Of a DNA stretch of 64,000 nucleotides, positions 19,324 to 26,237 are shown in pieces. The position numbers and the translations under genes were made by a program. The first letter of the stretch is position 1, and each line of letters begins with the position of its first letter. The stretch spans positions 3,350,001-3,414,000 of the forward strand of contig NZ_CP116887.1 in NCBI RefSeq assembly GCF_028421645.1. The letters are read 5' to 3'. Under the pieces are notes generated by a model. It saw nothing but the letters and a program-made list of their open reading frames with translations, made no database searches and was not told the origin of the DNA. This DNA is from Aneurinibacillus sp. Ricciae_BoGa-3. GTDB taxonomy: Bacteria > Bacillota > Bacilli > Aneurinibacillales > Aneurinibacillaceae.

Positions 19324-19439
19324 TTAAAACCTCCTTTTCGAAGAAGCCTTATTTCTATAATCTATGCTTCTACAAGATAATTATAAATTCCTGTTTAATT
19401 CAAAAAATTCTTCCTGAAACGGTCTCGTTCAAGCAAAAA

Positions 19440-19467
19440 AAGCCCGACGGCTAATAAGCCGGGGCTT
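19440..19467 (-). terminator. Terminator of the RsfA-family gene
   Basis: AAGCCCCGGCT pairs with AGCC-GGGCTT on the minus strand and is followed by TTTTTTT. It insulates the carboxylase operon from the upstream regulator gene. Confidence 0.85.
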
Positions 19468-19472
19468 AACAG

Positions 19473-20153
19473 TTACTCAACCCGCTCCAGATTCCCGTTG
19501 GCGTCCATTTTAAAGCGAGGTTTTCCATTCATCTCTTCCTCGTCTACGAGAAACGCCATTTTACGAGCCCTATCCATAATTTGAATAAGTGCCTTGTAGT
19601 CGTTGTTGACAATCTGATAATCGCTTTGAATCTCAGTGAGTTCCATCCGCATTCTCGCGTTCTCTTCCCGGAGCTGTTCTAATTCCTTCGTTTTATCTAA
19701 AATCTCCTTTTCAAGCTGCCGGGTCCGTTTATGAACCTCTTTCTGACTGCGGAGAAAACGGATTACCGTTTCAAAGGAAATATCTTCTTCCAGCTCTGTA
19801 CTTCGTGCAGGCGGATAATATACGGACTTAGCCGCGGGCGTTTCAATCGGCTGCACCTCTTCAATATCCCGTACATCCTCATTAATAGTGTTAGCGCTAT
19901 CAATATCTTCTATTACCGTTGTTTTTTTCCGCTGCTGGCGCTGGGCCTTAGCTATTTGAATGGCCGTTTCGTATTTTTTACGAACCCAGCTGTTCCAGCG
20001 GAAACCGCAGGCTGCAGCCGTTCTCCCAAGCTTTTGCCCTACTTCTTCGAAAGCGGCCAGCTGCGTGCTGCCATCACGAATGCGGCGCAAAGTGACTTCC
20101 GCGAGCAGCAAATCGTCATCAGGTGTCCATGCATCCTGTCGCGTCGCTGTCAT
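19473..20153 (-). CDS. RsfA/GerR family prespore transcription factor
   Basis: A 226-residue protein with an N-terminal Myb/SANT-like DNA-binding domain (DAWTPDDDLLLAEVTLRRIR and CGFRWNSWVRKKY, residues about 6-66), an acidic linker, and a C-terminal coiled coil (about 130-200). This is the architecture of RsfA and GerR (YlbO), sigma-E/sigma-F dependent regulators of spore genes. In B. subtilis ylbO/gerR lies a few genes from bshC and mraZ, so context favours the GerR orthologue, but the two paralogues cannot be told apart reliably here. Confidence 0.85.
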   Translation of the reverse strand: MTATRQDAWTPDDDLLLAEVTLRRIRDGSTQLAAFEEVGQKLGRTAAACGFRWNSWVRKKYETAIQIAKAQRQQRKKTTVIEDIDSANTINEDVRDIEEVQPIETPAAKSVYYPPARSTELEEDISFETVIRFLRSQKEVHKRTRQLEKEILDKTKELEQLREENARMRMELTEIQSDYQIVNNDYKALIQIMDRARKMAFLVDEEEMNGKPRFKMDANGNLERVE

Positions 20154-20290
20154 ACTTCTAATCCCTCCGTTTAACGGTACTTTTAACTGTTATTCCATGA
20201 TATGCGCAAGGCTGTTTTCATAGAATGATTTTCTAGTAAAATAGTATAGCCAGCCGTATAGCGGTTTAAACGGAGGTGATAGAAGTTTTT

Positions 20291-21052
20291 CTATTTTTTT
20301 TGCAAGAATTTCTGTATGGCCCCGTAATGGGCGTCAGAACCCCACAAATCCGAGCACTGATCAATTTCTTCTTCGATGCACACTTCCTGAGGCAGATTGG
20401 AGTCAACCATTTTAGCCAGTTTCATGTACGCAAGAATAGCTGGAAGCGGCTGTCTGGCTATTTTTGCTGCAAATGCAAAGACAGATTCTTTCAGTTCCTC
20501 TGCTTTATGCACCCTATCAATGAATCCTATATCTAACCCCTGGCGCGCATCAATGATTTCACCTGTCAGGAGAAGCTGCAAAGCCTGGTTTGTGCCTATT
20601 TTCTCCATAAGCCTTGTGCCGCTTCCCCATCCGGTAATAATGTGCATCCCAATTTGTACAAAACCAAGTTTAGCCGTTTCACTAGCCATACGAAACCGGC
20701 AGGCAGCAGCAAACTCACACCCGCCTCCAATAGCTGCGCCATTTATCATCGCAATAGTGGGCTTCGTAAAGCGATCGATTTTACTTAGCAGCCGTGACAC
20801 GTTCATAAGCATCGGGTAAGACTTATCCTTGGTACGTACTGAACCGAATTGTGCAAGGTCTCCACCGGAAACAAACGCTTTGTCCCCCGCACCGGTAAAA
20901 ATTACAACCTTCACCTGTGAATCCGCCGCCAGCCGGTCCAGACATTCATCAAGTTCATCTACCAGCTCAAAACTGATGGCATTTCGCACTTGCGGACGAT
21001 TAAGCGTCACAAGCGCAACGCCTTCATTGATATTCAACAGCACATTGTCCAT
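20291..21052 (-). CDS. Enoyl-CoA hydratase/isomerase family protein
   Basis: A crotonase-fold protein of 253 residues. The oxyanion-hole segments are FVSGGDLAQFG (about residues 60-70) and AAIGGGCEFAAACRFR (about 105-120). I start at the ATG at 21052, which has GGGAG six bases upstream; a TTG six codons earlier is less likely. The acidic residues expected for hydratase activity are not obvious, so isomerase or hydrolase activity is possible. It is near, but not in, the leucine-type carboxylase operon, where B. subtilis has a methylglutaconyl-CoA hydratase (YngF); it might fill that step. Confidence 0.85.
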   Translation of the reverse strand: MDNVLLNINEGVALVTLNRPQVRNAISFELVDELDECLDRLAADSQVKVVIFTGAGDKAFVSGGDLAQFGSVRTKDKSYPMLMNVSRLLSKIDRFTKPTIAMINGAAIGGGCEFAAACRFRMASETAKLGFVQIGMHIITGWGSGTRLMEKIGTNQALQLLLTGEIIDARQGLDIGFIDRVHKAEELKESVFAFAAKIARQPLPAILAYMKLAKMVDSNLPQEVCIEEEIDQCSDLWGSDAHYGAIQKFLQKK

Positions 21053-21128
21053 GTTCTTCTCTCCCTTCAAACCTAACTCTCGTACATTTTATTTATATAG
21101 TACTACATTCGGGTTTGGATTTAAAAGC

Positions 21129-22028
21129 TTATAAGAGAGTCGCGGTTTTAGGGGCCTGAGCAGCTAGTAGCTTCATAAGGCCTTTGAATTCAAAACGTTC
21201 AAATTGTTCTTTTACTCTGTCATAATCGACTTTCCAGCCGCAATCGTTAAGGGAACAAACAATCGGAACATCGGTCTTAATTCTCGCCAATTGTCTTGAA
21301 AGGTGCAGCATCTGAATATCCTCTTCGATCTTCTTTTGAATCCCGTTAGGCAGTAACGCAATATTCTCCAGAATGCCTTCGATTGATTGGTGTTCTTTCA
21401 ATAATTTTAAAGCTGTCTTCTCCCCAATTCCTCTCACCCCAGGGTAATAATCACTCGGGTCGCCCATGAGCCCTTTCAAATCTATAAACTGTTCTGGCGT
21501 AATTCCCATTTCTTCAAATAATAGTTCAGGCGTATAAACAACGTAGTTAGATAACCCTTTTTTCATGATGACCGAGTGCACGCGGTCAGTAACTAACTGC
21601 AAGCTATCCCGATCGCTCGTTAAAATCCTGACATGCGATTCACCGCAATAATGGCGGGATAGCGTTCCAATACAATCGTCCGCTTCATACCCTTTTAAAC
21701 CAATATTGGGCACGCCGAAACTGCTTACTACTTCTTTAACCAAATCAAACTGGGGGAGCAATTCATCTGGCGGCTCTGAACGGTTGCCTTTGTAGGATTG
21801 GTATAAATCATTGCGAAATGTTTTACTCCCCATATCCCAGCAGCAAACCACATGGGTCGGTTTTAATGTTTGAACCGCATCCCAGAAATATTTAACAAAG
21901 CCGTAAATAGCATTCGTTGGTATTCCTGTACTCGTTTTCATGATGTATCCGCTATATGAGGTTGCATAATAAGCGCGAAATAACAATGACATCCCATCAA
22001 CAAGCAATACTGTGTTAGCCTCTGGCAA
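21129..22028 (-). CDS. 5'-3' exonuclease (YpcP/Pol I N-terminal domain family)
   Basis: A stand-alone flap endonuclease/5'-3' exonuclease of about 299 residues, related to the N-terminal domain of DNA polymerase I. Conserved metal-binding acidic residues appear in LLVDGMSLLFRAYYA, KGYEADDCIGTL and LTSDRDSLQLV, and the helix-hairpin-helix region is KGLMGDPSDYYPGVRGIGEKTALKLL. It probably removes RNA primers or flaps. The TTG at 22028 has GGGGAG seven bases upstream and is preferred over the ATG five codons before it, whose own Shine-Dalgarno would be too close. Confidence 0.9.
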   Translation of the reverse strand: MPEANTVLLVDGMSLLFRAYYATSYSGYIMKTSTGIPTNAIYGFVKYFWDAVQTLKPTHVVCCWDMGSKTFRNDLYQSYKGNRSEPPDELLPQFDLVKEVVSSFGVPNIGLKGYEADDCIGTLSRHYCGESHVRILTSDRDSLQLVTDRVHSVIMKKGLSNYVVYTPELLFEEMGITPEQFIDLKGLMGDPSDYYPGVRGIGEKTALKLLKEHQSIEGILENIALLPNGIQKKIEEDIQMLHLSRQLARIKTDVPIVCSLNDCGWKVDYDRVKEQFERFEFKGLMKLLAAQAPKTATLL

Positions 22029-22172
22029 TCGTAATCTCCCCATCCTTAATGACCGAAGTTCCGTGAAACTTTCAGTAAAATCGGCCTGTTTTTTTTATAG
22101 CCCATACATAAAAAGAAGCAGAATGAAAATGATAAATCTATATGATGATTAACAAAAGATGGAGGAATTGGA

Positions 22173-22844
22173 ATGCACCATAGAATTTTTCAAGCCGTAC
22201 AGCAGGCACAGCAATCGCTACAGCAAATCCAACAGACAGCGCAGGAGCTTTATCAAGCCGGGTTAGCTGGCACTAATCCAGAGCAGGGTTCGCAGGGCAT
22301 CGCAAATCCAAACGCAAGCAGCCGCGGTTCGCAGCCAGCATTCACTCAACAGGCTGGTTCATTCACAACTCCCCAATCGATGCTTCAATCTGGTTTTGCA
22401 GGCACAAATGTGCAGCAGGTTCGCCAGGAACTTGCAAATGAAAGCAATCGTGGTTTGCAGGCGGGATATCCTCAGCAGACTGCTTTGTCCCAACAGCCTG
22501 GATTCTCCCAGCAATCCAGTTTATCACAGCAGACTGGTTTTTCACAACAGGCTGGTTTTCCGCAGCAGACAGGCTCTTTTGCCAATTCTCAATCATTGAA
22601 TCAGCCTGGATTTGCCCGTACAGAGGCCCAGCAGGTAAGACAGGATGTCGCAAACGACATCGGCAGCAGTGCCCAGGCCGGCCTGTCTTCGCAGGCTGCT
22701 TCTTACGCGGATCCCGGCTCCCTGGCGCAGCCAGGTTCGTCCGGCACGAACGCTGAGCAGGTTAAGCAAGATATTGAAAGCGACATCAACAGCAGTATCC
22801 AGGCTGGAAAAGCAGGCTTGAAGCGTAAACGAACAGGAGAATAA
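22173..22844 (+). CDS. Gln-rich gamma-type SASP-like protein
   Basis: A 223-residue, Gln/Ser/Ala-rich protein with GGAGG before the ATG. Four degenerate units resemble gamma-type small acid-soluble spore proteins: LAGTNPEQGSQ (from residue 32), FAGTNVQQVRQELANE (75), FARTEAQQVRQDVAND (147) and SSGTNAEQVKQDIESD (189). SspE repeats carry the same TNAQQVR core. Between units 2 and 3 is a run of short SQQ(T/A)GF repeats. The Glu of the germination-protease target (EFASE in SspE) is missing from all units. It is transcribed alone and opposite to its neighbours. Function as a spore amino acid store is inference from the repeat; no other family fits. Confidence 0.6.
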   Translation: MHHRIFQAVQQAQQSLQQIQQTAQELYQAGLAGTNPEQGSQGIANPNASSRGSQPAFTQQAGSFTTPQSMLQSGFAGTNVQQVRQELANESNRGLQAGYPQQTALSQQPGFSQQSSLSQQTGFSQQAGFPQQTGSFANSQSLNQPGFARTEAQQVRQDVANDIGSSAQAGLSSQAASYADPGSLAQPGSSGTNAEQVKQDIESDINSSIQAGKAGLKRKRTGE

Positions 22845-22852
22845 AAAGAAAA

Positions 22853-22873
22853 ACCGGTGGGTTAGCCACCGGT
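22853..22873. terminator. Bidirectional terminator, SASP-like gene and MgsR-like gene
   Basis: ACCGGTGG and CCACCGGT form an 8-bp stem with a 5-nt loop, flanked by A and T runs on both sides, between two convergent genes. Confidence 0.9.
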
Positions 22874-22889
22874 TTTTCTGCCTATGTTT

Positions 22890-23246
22890 TTATGCAAGAA
22901 GGTCTTTCATTGCTGAATGATTATAGCCGATGATTAACTTTTCACCATCCGTGATTATCGGACGGCGGAGCAAGCGGGGCTCCTCGCTAATCATCTCAAG
23001 CAGCTCGGAAACTGTCATATCTTCGATGTCTTTATCGAGCTCTTTGAATTTACGGCTGCGCGTGGATAAAATATCGTCCATCCCGTTGTGTGTCATCTTC
23101 ACAATATCCAGCAACTCGTCTACCGACGGGGGATTTTTAAAAAGATGGCGTTCTTCATAGTCAATTCCGTTCTCTTTCAAGAAAGCTTTCGCTTTACGAC
23201 ATGAAGTACAGCTAGGATACGTATAGAATGTAAGATGAGAATTCAT
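22890..23246 (-). CDS. mgsR: Spx/MgsR family regulator
   Basis: A 118-residue thioredoxin-like ArsC/Spx family protein with the redox switch CTSC (Cys13 and Cys16) and the RPI motif in LLRRPIITDGEKLIIGYN. Spx-type proteins bind the RNA polymerase alpha subunit and redirect transcription under thiol stress. The sequence ERHLF, IDDILSTRS-like segment and IEDMTVSELLEMI resembles MgsR (YqgZ) more than Spx itself. I start at the second ATG (23246), nine bases after GAGGAG; the first ATG abuts the Shine-Dalgarno. The gene may act in oxidative and general stress. Confidence 0.8.
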   Translation of the reverse strand: MNSHLTFYTYPSCTSCRKAKAFLKENGIDYEERHLFKNPPSVDELLDIVKMTHNGMDDILSTRSRKFKELDKDIEDMTVSELLEMISEEPRLLRRPIITDGEKLIIGYNHSAMKDLLA

Positions 23247-23325
23247 CCCGGTCATCTCCTCGAATCTTGTTCAATTATCTATCTAAAGGAAGCCGTTTAT
23301 GGTTGTCCTCACTATCTTTGACTTT

Positions 23326-23355
23326 AGTATATTATTATAGTTAATTCTATGTCAA
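23326..23355 (-). promoter_or_regulatory. Promoter for the MgsR-like gene
   Basis: On the minus strand TTGACA (23355-23350) is followed after 18 bp by TATACT (23331-23326). The sequence between is very AT rich. Confidence 0.55.
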
Positions 23356-23452
23356 TAGTGTTTACAAAAGTTTCTTTGTCTCTTTTGGAAAGAAATTGTT
23401 AACAAAGGTGTGAATTCCCGTGGAGTATTGTACCAATTGATCAAAAGTTTCA

Positions 23453-23481
23453 TTTACCCTTTACCCCATTTGTACTATAAT
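23453..23481 (+). promoter_or_regulatory. Promoter for the winged-helix regulator
   Basis: TTTACC and TATAAT are 17 bp apart, about 40 bp upstream of the start codon of the gene at 23520. Confidence 0.6.
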
Positions 23482-23519
23482 TAACACCAGATATTAGAAT
23501 ATAGGGGGGTATAATCTAT

Positions 23520-24230
23520 ATGGAAAATGAGACATTGAAGTTAACGAGCGTACTTGCAGACCCGACTCGTTTCTCAATCTATCAATATATTGTTAGCAAT
23601 CACCGCTCGGTAACCGTCCAGGAAGTTGCAGAGCAGTTTGACATCCATCCAAACGTAGCCCGGCTCCATTTAACCAAATTGGAAGATGTTAACCTCCTTG
23701 TGTCTGCATCTGAAAAAACGGGGAAAGGCGGAAGACCCTCCCGATTGTATACATTGTCTGAGCAGGTTGTGAATCTGCAGTTCCCCCCAAGGGATTACCA
23801 ACTTCTCGCTGACATTGCAATAGATACGCTTCTATCACTGGGTGAAGCAGGGCAAAAAGGGCTGAACCAAATGGGTAGAAGATTTGGAAATGAAGCAGCT
23901 AAACACGCCATCGGAAAGGAAAGAACCCCCCTCTCCCAGATGACGGTAGAAGATAAAATTGAATCTATCCAGCGTCTCGTATTGGCCCAGGGTTTAAATC
24001 CTGAAATTGAAATGATTGATGATAAAACAATTCGGTTCCGGGTCTTTAACTGCACATTTAAAGAAACTGCCAGCAGGAATCCGGAAAGTGTCTGCCAAAT
24101 GCACCATGCTCTCCTTCGCGGAATATTCGAAACGTATTTTGACGAAGATATCCAATTCCTTGAGGAGAATTCCATGCTTGGGGGTTCCCGCTCCTGCGAT
24201 TACACCATGCTTCGTCTTGGTAACGAATAA
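23520..24230 (+). CDS. Winged-helix regulator with SufR-like cysteine C-terminus
   Basis: A 236-residue regulator. Residues about 5-85 form an ArsR/MarR-like winged helix (TRFSIYQYIV, VTVQEVAEQFDIHPNVARLHLTKLE and the wing GKGGRPSRLY). The C-terminal domain has Cys178 (FNCTFKE), Cys192 with His195 and His196 (VCQMHHALLRG) and Cys226 (RSCDYTM). That spacing resembles the Fe-S binding C-terminus of SufR-type repressors, so it may sense iron-sulfur status or a metal. It is transcribed divergently from the MgsR-like gene. Its own G-rich Shine-Dalgarno is AGGGGGG. The exact ligand is not known. Confidence 0.75.
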   Translation: MENETLKLTSVLADPTRFSIYQYIVSNHRSVTVQEVAEQFDIHPNVARLHLTKLEDVNLLVSASEKTGKGGRPSRLYTLSEQVVNLQFPPRDYQLLADIAIDTLLSLGEAGQKGLNQMGRRFGNEAAKHAIGKERTPLSQMTVEDKIESIQRLVLAQGLNPEIEMIDDKTIRFRVFNCTFKETASRNPESVCQMHHALLRGIFETYFDEDIQFLEENSMLGGSRSCDYTMLRLGNE

Positions 24231-24350
24231 GGATAGTCATTATAATGAATGCGGTTATTAAGAAAAACATCGCGGGCCATGCCGCTCTCTCCTTTCCCCT
24301 CATAGAAGTTTTTAGGCCGCTCTATGGAACGACGGGCGGACCGGCATTAG

Positions 24351-24400
24351 GGAATCTTGGCTAGCGGCAAGCGTAAGCGCAGGCGATGGCCTTAGATTCC
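24351..24400 (+). repeat. R2 hairpin 1 inserted in copy A
   Basis: GGAATCT (24351-24357) pairs with AGATTCC (24394-24400) around a loop containing CAAGCGTAAGCGCAGGC. The loop motif recurs in the second insertion while the stem sequence differs. Confidence 0.6.
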
Positions 24401-24494
24401 TTTATACCGTTTAGGTGCAACATCTGGGTATCGGGGTGATGGAGACAGTTGCCGGTCTTTTTCGCCCTCTGTTCCACACGCTCCATTAGAAAAC

Positions 24495-24531
24495 TAGGTT
24501 GCGGCCAAGCTATAGCGCAGGCAGCAACCTA
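24495..24531 (+). repeat. R2 hairpin 2 inserted in copy A
   Basis: TAGGTTGC (24495-24502) pairs with GCAACCTA (24524-24531) around the loop GGCCAAGCTATAGCGCAGGCA minus its last base. A second perfect 10-bp hairpin follows at 24544-24574 (GCCGAAAGGT/ACCTTTCGGC). Confidence 0.6.
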
Positions 24532-24710
24532 AGTTGCACTTATGCCGAAAGGTAAAATCGAAACACCTTTCGGCCTGGGGGAAAGAAAGGTGCGGACATG
24601 CGACCTCACGATGTTTTCCTTGGGTGTTTGGGACCGGAGGTCCCTTTAAAAAATCGCTCAAGACACTTCAATACTCCGAAGCACATAACCCCCATATCAA
24701 TAAAGACAAA

Positions 24711-24725
24711 AGGACCTATCGGTCC
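24711..24725 (-). terminator. Possible terminator of the MidA-type gene
   Basis: On the minus strand GGACC and GGTCC pair around GATA and are followed by TTTTGTC. The stem is short. Confidence 0.5.
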
Positions 24726-24771
24726 CCAGCACAAAATAACTTTAACACATTAAAGCGAAATATACTTTCTT

Positions 24772-25896
24772 TTATATTGTACTGCTTGAAACATTTTTGC
24801 CCTGAATGAGAACCCTGAATGTGTCGCCCATCCCCCCCGGGGATATAAGCTGAAGAATCGCACGATTAAGCCTCGCAGCTTCATTGCGGAACGGGTCCCC
24901 GCCCTGATGTTCCTGCAGCCGATTAAGGATACCTTCTTTAAGCAAAAATTCCCTTTGCGTAGCATAGTATAACGTAGCCAAGCCTGAACGCTCACCCGCA
25001 TCCATAAGCGCAGAAAAATTAACATGGGATGTTATATCCTTCTCCCCAACGAATTCATAAGGATTGCTGCTGATTTTGTGATCCCTGTAGCACAGGAGGG
25101 TGCCCTCGCGCCTGGAAGGGTCATAAAGGATATCCCTTGTGTAACCATAATCAATCGTCATGCAAAAGCCATCGGAAATCCATTCTGCCGCTTCGCGCAT
25201 CCACTTGATACTTTCCAGATTAACTTCTGCCCGGTAACCGTCAGCAAGCGGAATTTTTTCATGCTGGCAATACTCCAATAGTAGCGGACTGCTAACAGGC
25301 ACTAACCTTTCGATAAAGCTCCCATCCTGATACGATACACCGATCTCATGCCAGCTCCCTTTGTTTCGTTGTACAAGATGCACGGGAAAAGAATCCGGAA
25401 GTTCATTGGAAAACAACACACCTGTGAGTTGAGGAATACGCTGCTTAACTTCCGCAAGGCTTGAAAACCAGTGAATCTCCACCGCATCCGAAAACGCAGC
25501 CAGATTCTTCTGCTGAATTCTCCTATGATAATCACTTGCTTCAATCATGAAGTATTCCACGCCGCTTAAATCCCTGCCCTCGCTTATAAACGCCTGCAGA
25601 ATGTGCTGGGTCAAGCGCCCGGTTCCTCCCCCCATTTCGACAATACGACGCGGCTCTTCTCCAGCCATACTGTCTACCATCCGGCCTAACGTTTGTGCAA
25701 GCATAGCACCAAATATCGGGTGAACAGAGGAGCTGGTGTAGAAATCGCCCTGTTTCCCCACTTTTGGCTGTTCTTTCTGGTAATATCCATCCTTATCGTA
25801 TAAGGCTTTCGCCATAAAATCACGAAACGTAATATAACCTTCAGGCGAACTCGCGATAGCCCGTACGATTTCTTCTTCTAATGCGCTCCTACCCAT
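24772..25896 (-). CDS. SAM-dependent methyltransferase, MidA/NDUFAF7 family
   Basis: About 374 residues. The N-terminal part (ITFRDFMAKALYDKDGYY, then GDFYTSSSVHPIFG) is the signature of the COG1565/MidA family, and the SAM loop is IVEMGGGTGRLTQHIL near residue 95; FSNELPDSFPVH follows. In eukaryotes the family arginine-methylates a complex I subunit; the bacterial substrate is unknown. I start at the third in-frame start (25896), nine bases after GGAG; two earlier starts lie within 15 bp. It is monocistronic. Confidence 0.85.
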   Translation of the reverse strand: MGRSALEEEIVRAIASSPEGYITFRDFMAKALYDKDGYYQKEQPKVGKQGDFYTSSSVHPIFGAMLAQTLGRMVDSMAGEEPRRIVEMGGGTGRLTQHILQAFISEGRDLSGVEYFMIEASDYHRRIQQKNLAAFSDAVEIHWFSSLAEVKQRIPQLTGVLFSNELPDSFPVHLVQRNKGSWHEIGVSYQDGSFIERLVPVSSPLLLEYCQHEKIPLADGYRAEVNLESIKWMREAAEWISDGFCMTIDYGYTRDILYDPSRREGTLLCYRDHKISSNPYEFVGEKDITSHVNFSALMDAGERSGLATLYYATQREFLLKEGILNRLQEHQGGDPFRNEAARLNRAILQLISPGGMGDTFRVLIQGKNVSSSTI

Positions 25897-25941
25897 ATGC
25901 ATCCGCTCCACAGCCTTGTTCGTAAAAAATCATTTACACTA

Positions 25942-25970
25942 TTGACATAGTTTAAAAACTATTTTATTAT
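25942..25970 (+). promoter_or_regulatory. Consensus promoter with palindrome in the spacer
   Basis: TTGACA (25942-25947) and TATTAT (25965-25970) are 17 bp apart. The spacer holds the inverted repeat ATAGTTT-AA-AAACTAT, which would place a repressor or activator exactly on the promoter. No coding region follows; the transcript would run into the terminator at 26056. Confidence 0.7.
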
Positions 25971-25976
25971 ATTACT

Positions 25977-26096
25977 AAACCATCCCATATTGATTAGGTC
26001 AGGGATTATTCCCTAACCCATTTTGTTCTTAATTTCTGAATTTCTAACCTCCCCCAGCGCCGTTCTCCCCCCCGAGAACGGCGCTACTCTTTTTTT
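25977..26096 (+). ncRNA. Candidate C-rich trans-acting small RNA
   Basis: A promoter and a strong intrinsic terminator enclose about 120 nt without a start codon plus Shine-Dalgarno. Predicted parts are a 5' hairpin (GGTCAGGGATTATTCCCTAACC, arms AGGGA/TCCCT extended by GGT/ACC), a U-rich single strand, the run CCTCCCCC at 26048-26055, and a 12-bp terminator stem with a loop made only of C. C-rich loops that target Shine-Dalgarno sequences are typical of Bacillales sRNAs such as FsrA, RoxS/RsaE and the Staphylococcus UCCC-motif RNAs. I cannot assign it to one of these families without a covariance search. Confidence 0.65.
26056..26085 (+). terminator. Intrinsic terminator with an all-C loop
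   Basis: AGCGCCGTTCTC pairs perfectly with GAGAACGGCGCT around CCCCCC, followed by ACTCTTTTTTT. It ends the small RNA; there is no upstream plus-strand gene that would need it. Confidence 0.85.
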
Positions 26097-26111
26097 AGAA
26101 GATTCACGGTA

Positions 26112-26152
26112 GCCAGGCTGCAGGCGAATCGGACAGCCTTGGCCTAAGCTTA
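26112..26152 (+). repeat. Possible R2-like hairpin
   Basis: CCAGGCT and AGCCTTGG pair with one bulge around a loop containing GCAGGCGA, followed by CCTAAG-CTTATG. Loop and tail resemble the two R2 hairpins in R1 copy A. The match is partial. Confidence 0.35.
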
Positions 26153-26195
26153 TGTTGATACACAAACAAACACTTTCCTATCCATCCAACTAAAA

Positions 26196-26237
26196 AATAA
26201 AGTAAAGGTGTACCAAACGCCTCGCCTTTACTTTATT
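26196..26237 (-). terminator. Terminator of the diguanylate cyclase gene
   Basis: AATAAAGTAAAGG pairs with CCTTTACTTTATT; the stop codon of the gene lies inside the stem. A and T runs flank both sides. Confidence 0.8.

Larger units (their letters stand above)
24258..24675 (+). repeat. R1 palindromic intergenic element, copy A (long form)
   Basis: The left end reads TTAAGAAAAACATCGCGGGC and the right end CACGATGTTTTCCTTGGG; these are inverted repeats of each other over about 40 nt with few mismatches (left arm 24258-24300, right arm 24580-24622). Internally GGAAC/GTTCC, GGGCG/CGCCC and GACCGGC/GCCGGTC also pair, so the element folds into one long hairpin. A final small hairpin (24630-24644, GGGACC/GGTCCC) follows. 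Compared with copies B and C, copy A carries two insertions, about 24346-24417 and 24488-24578. The element fills the space between two convergent genes, with no coding signal. Confidence 0.85.

Noticed and set aside
19415-19431. TGAAACGGTCTCGTTCA upstream of the carboxylase operon as a TetR operator
   Set aside because: Only the outer four bases pair without a bulge, and it is too imperfect to be listed as an operator.
22044-22172. Sigma-G promoter for the SASP-like gene
   Set aside because: CATACAT is present but no -35 at the right distance could be found; expression timing stays unknown.
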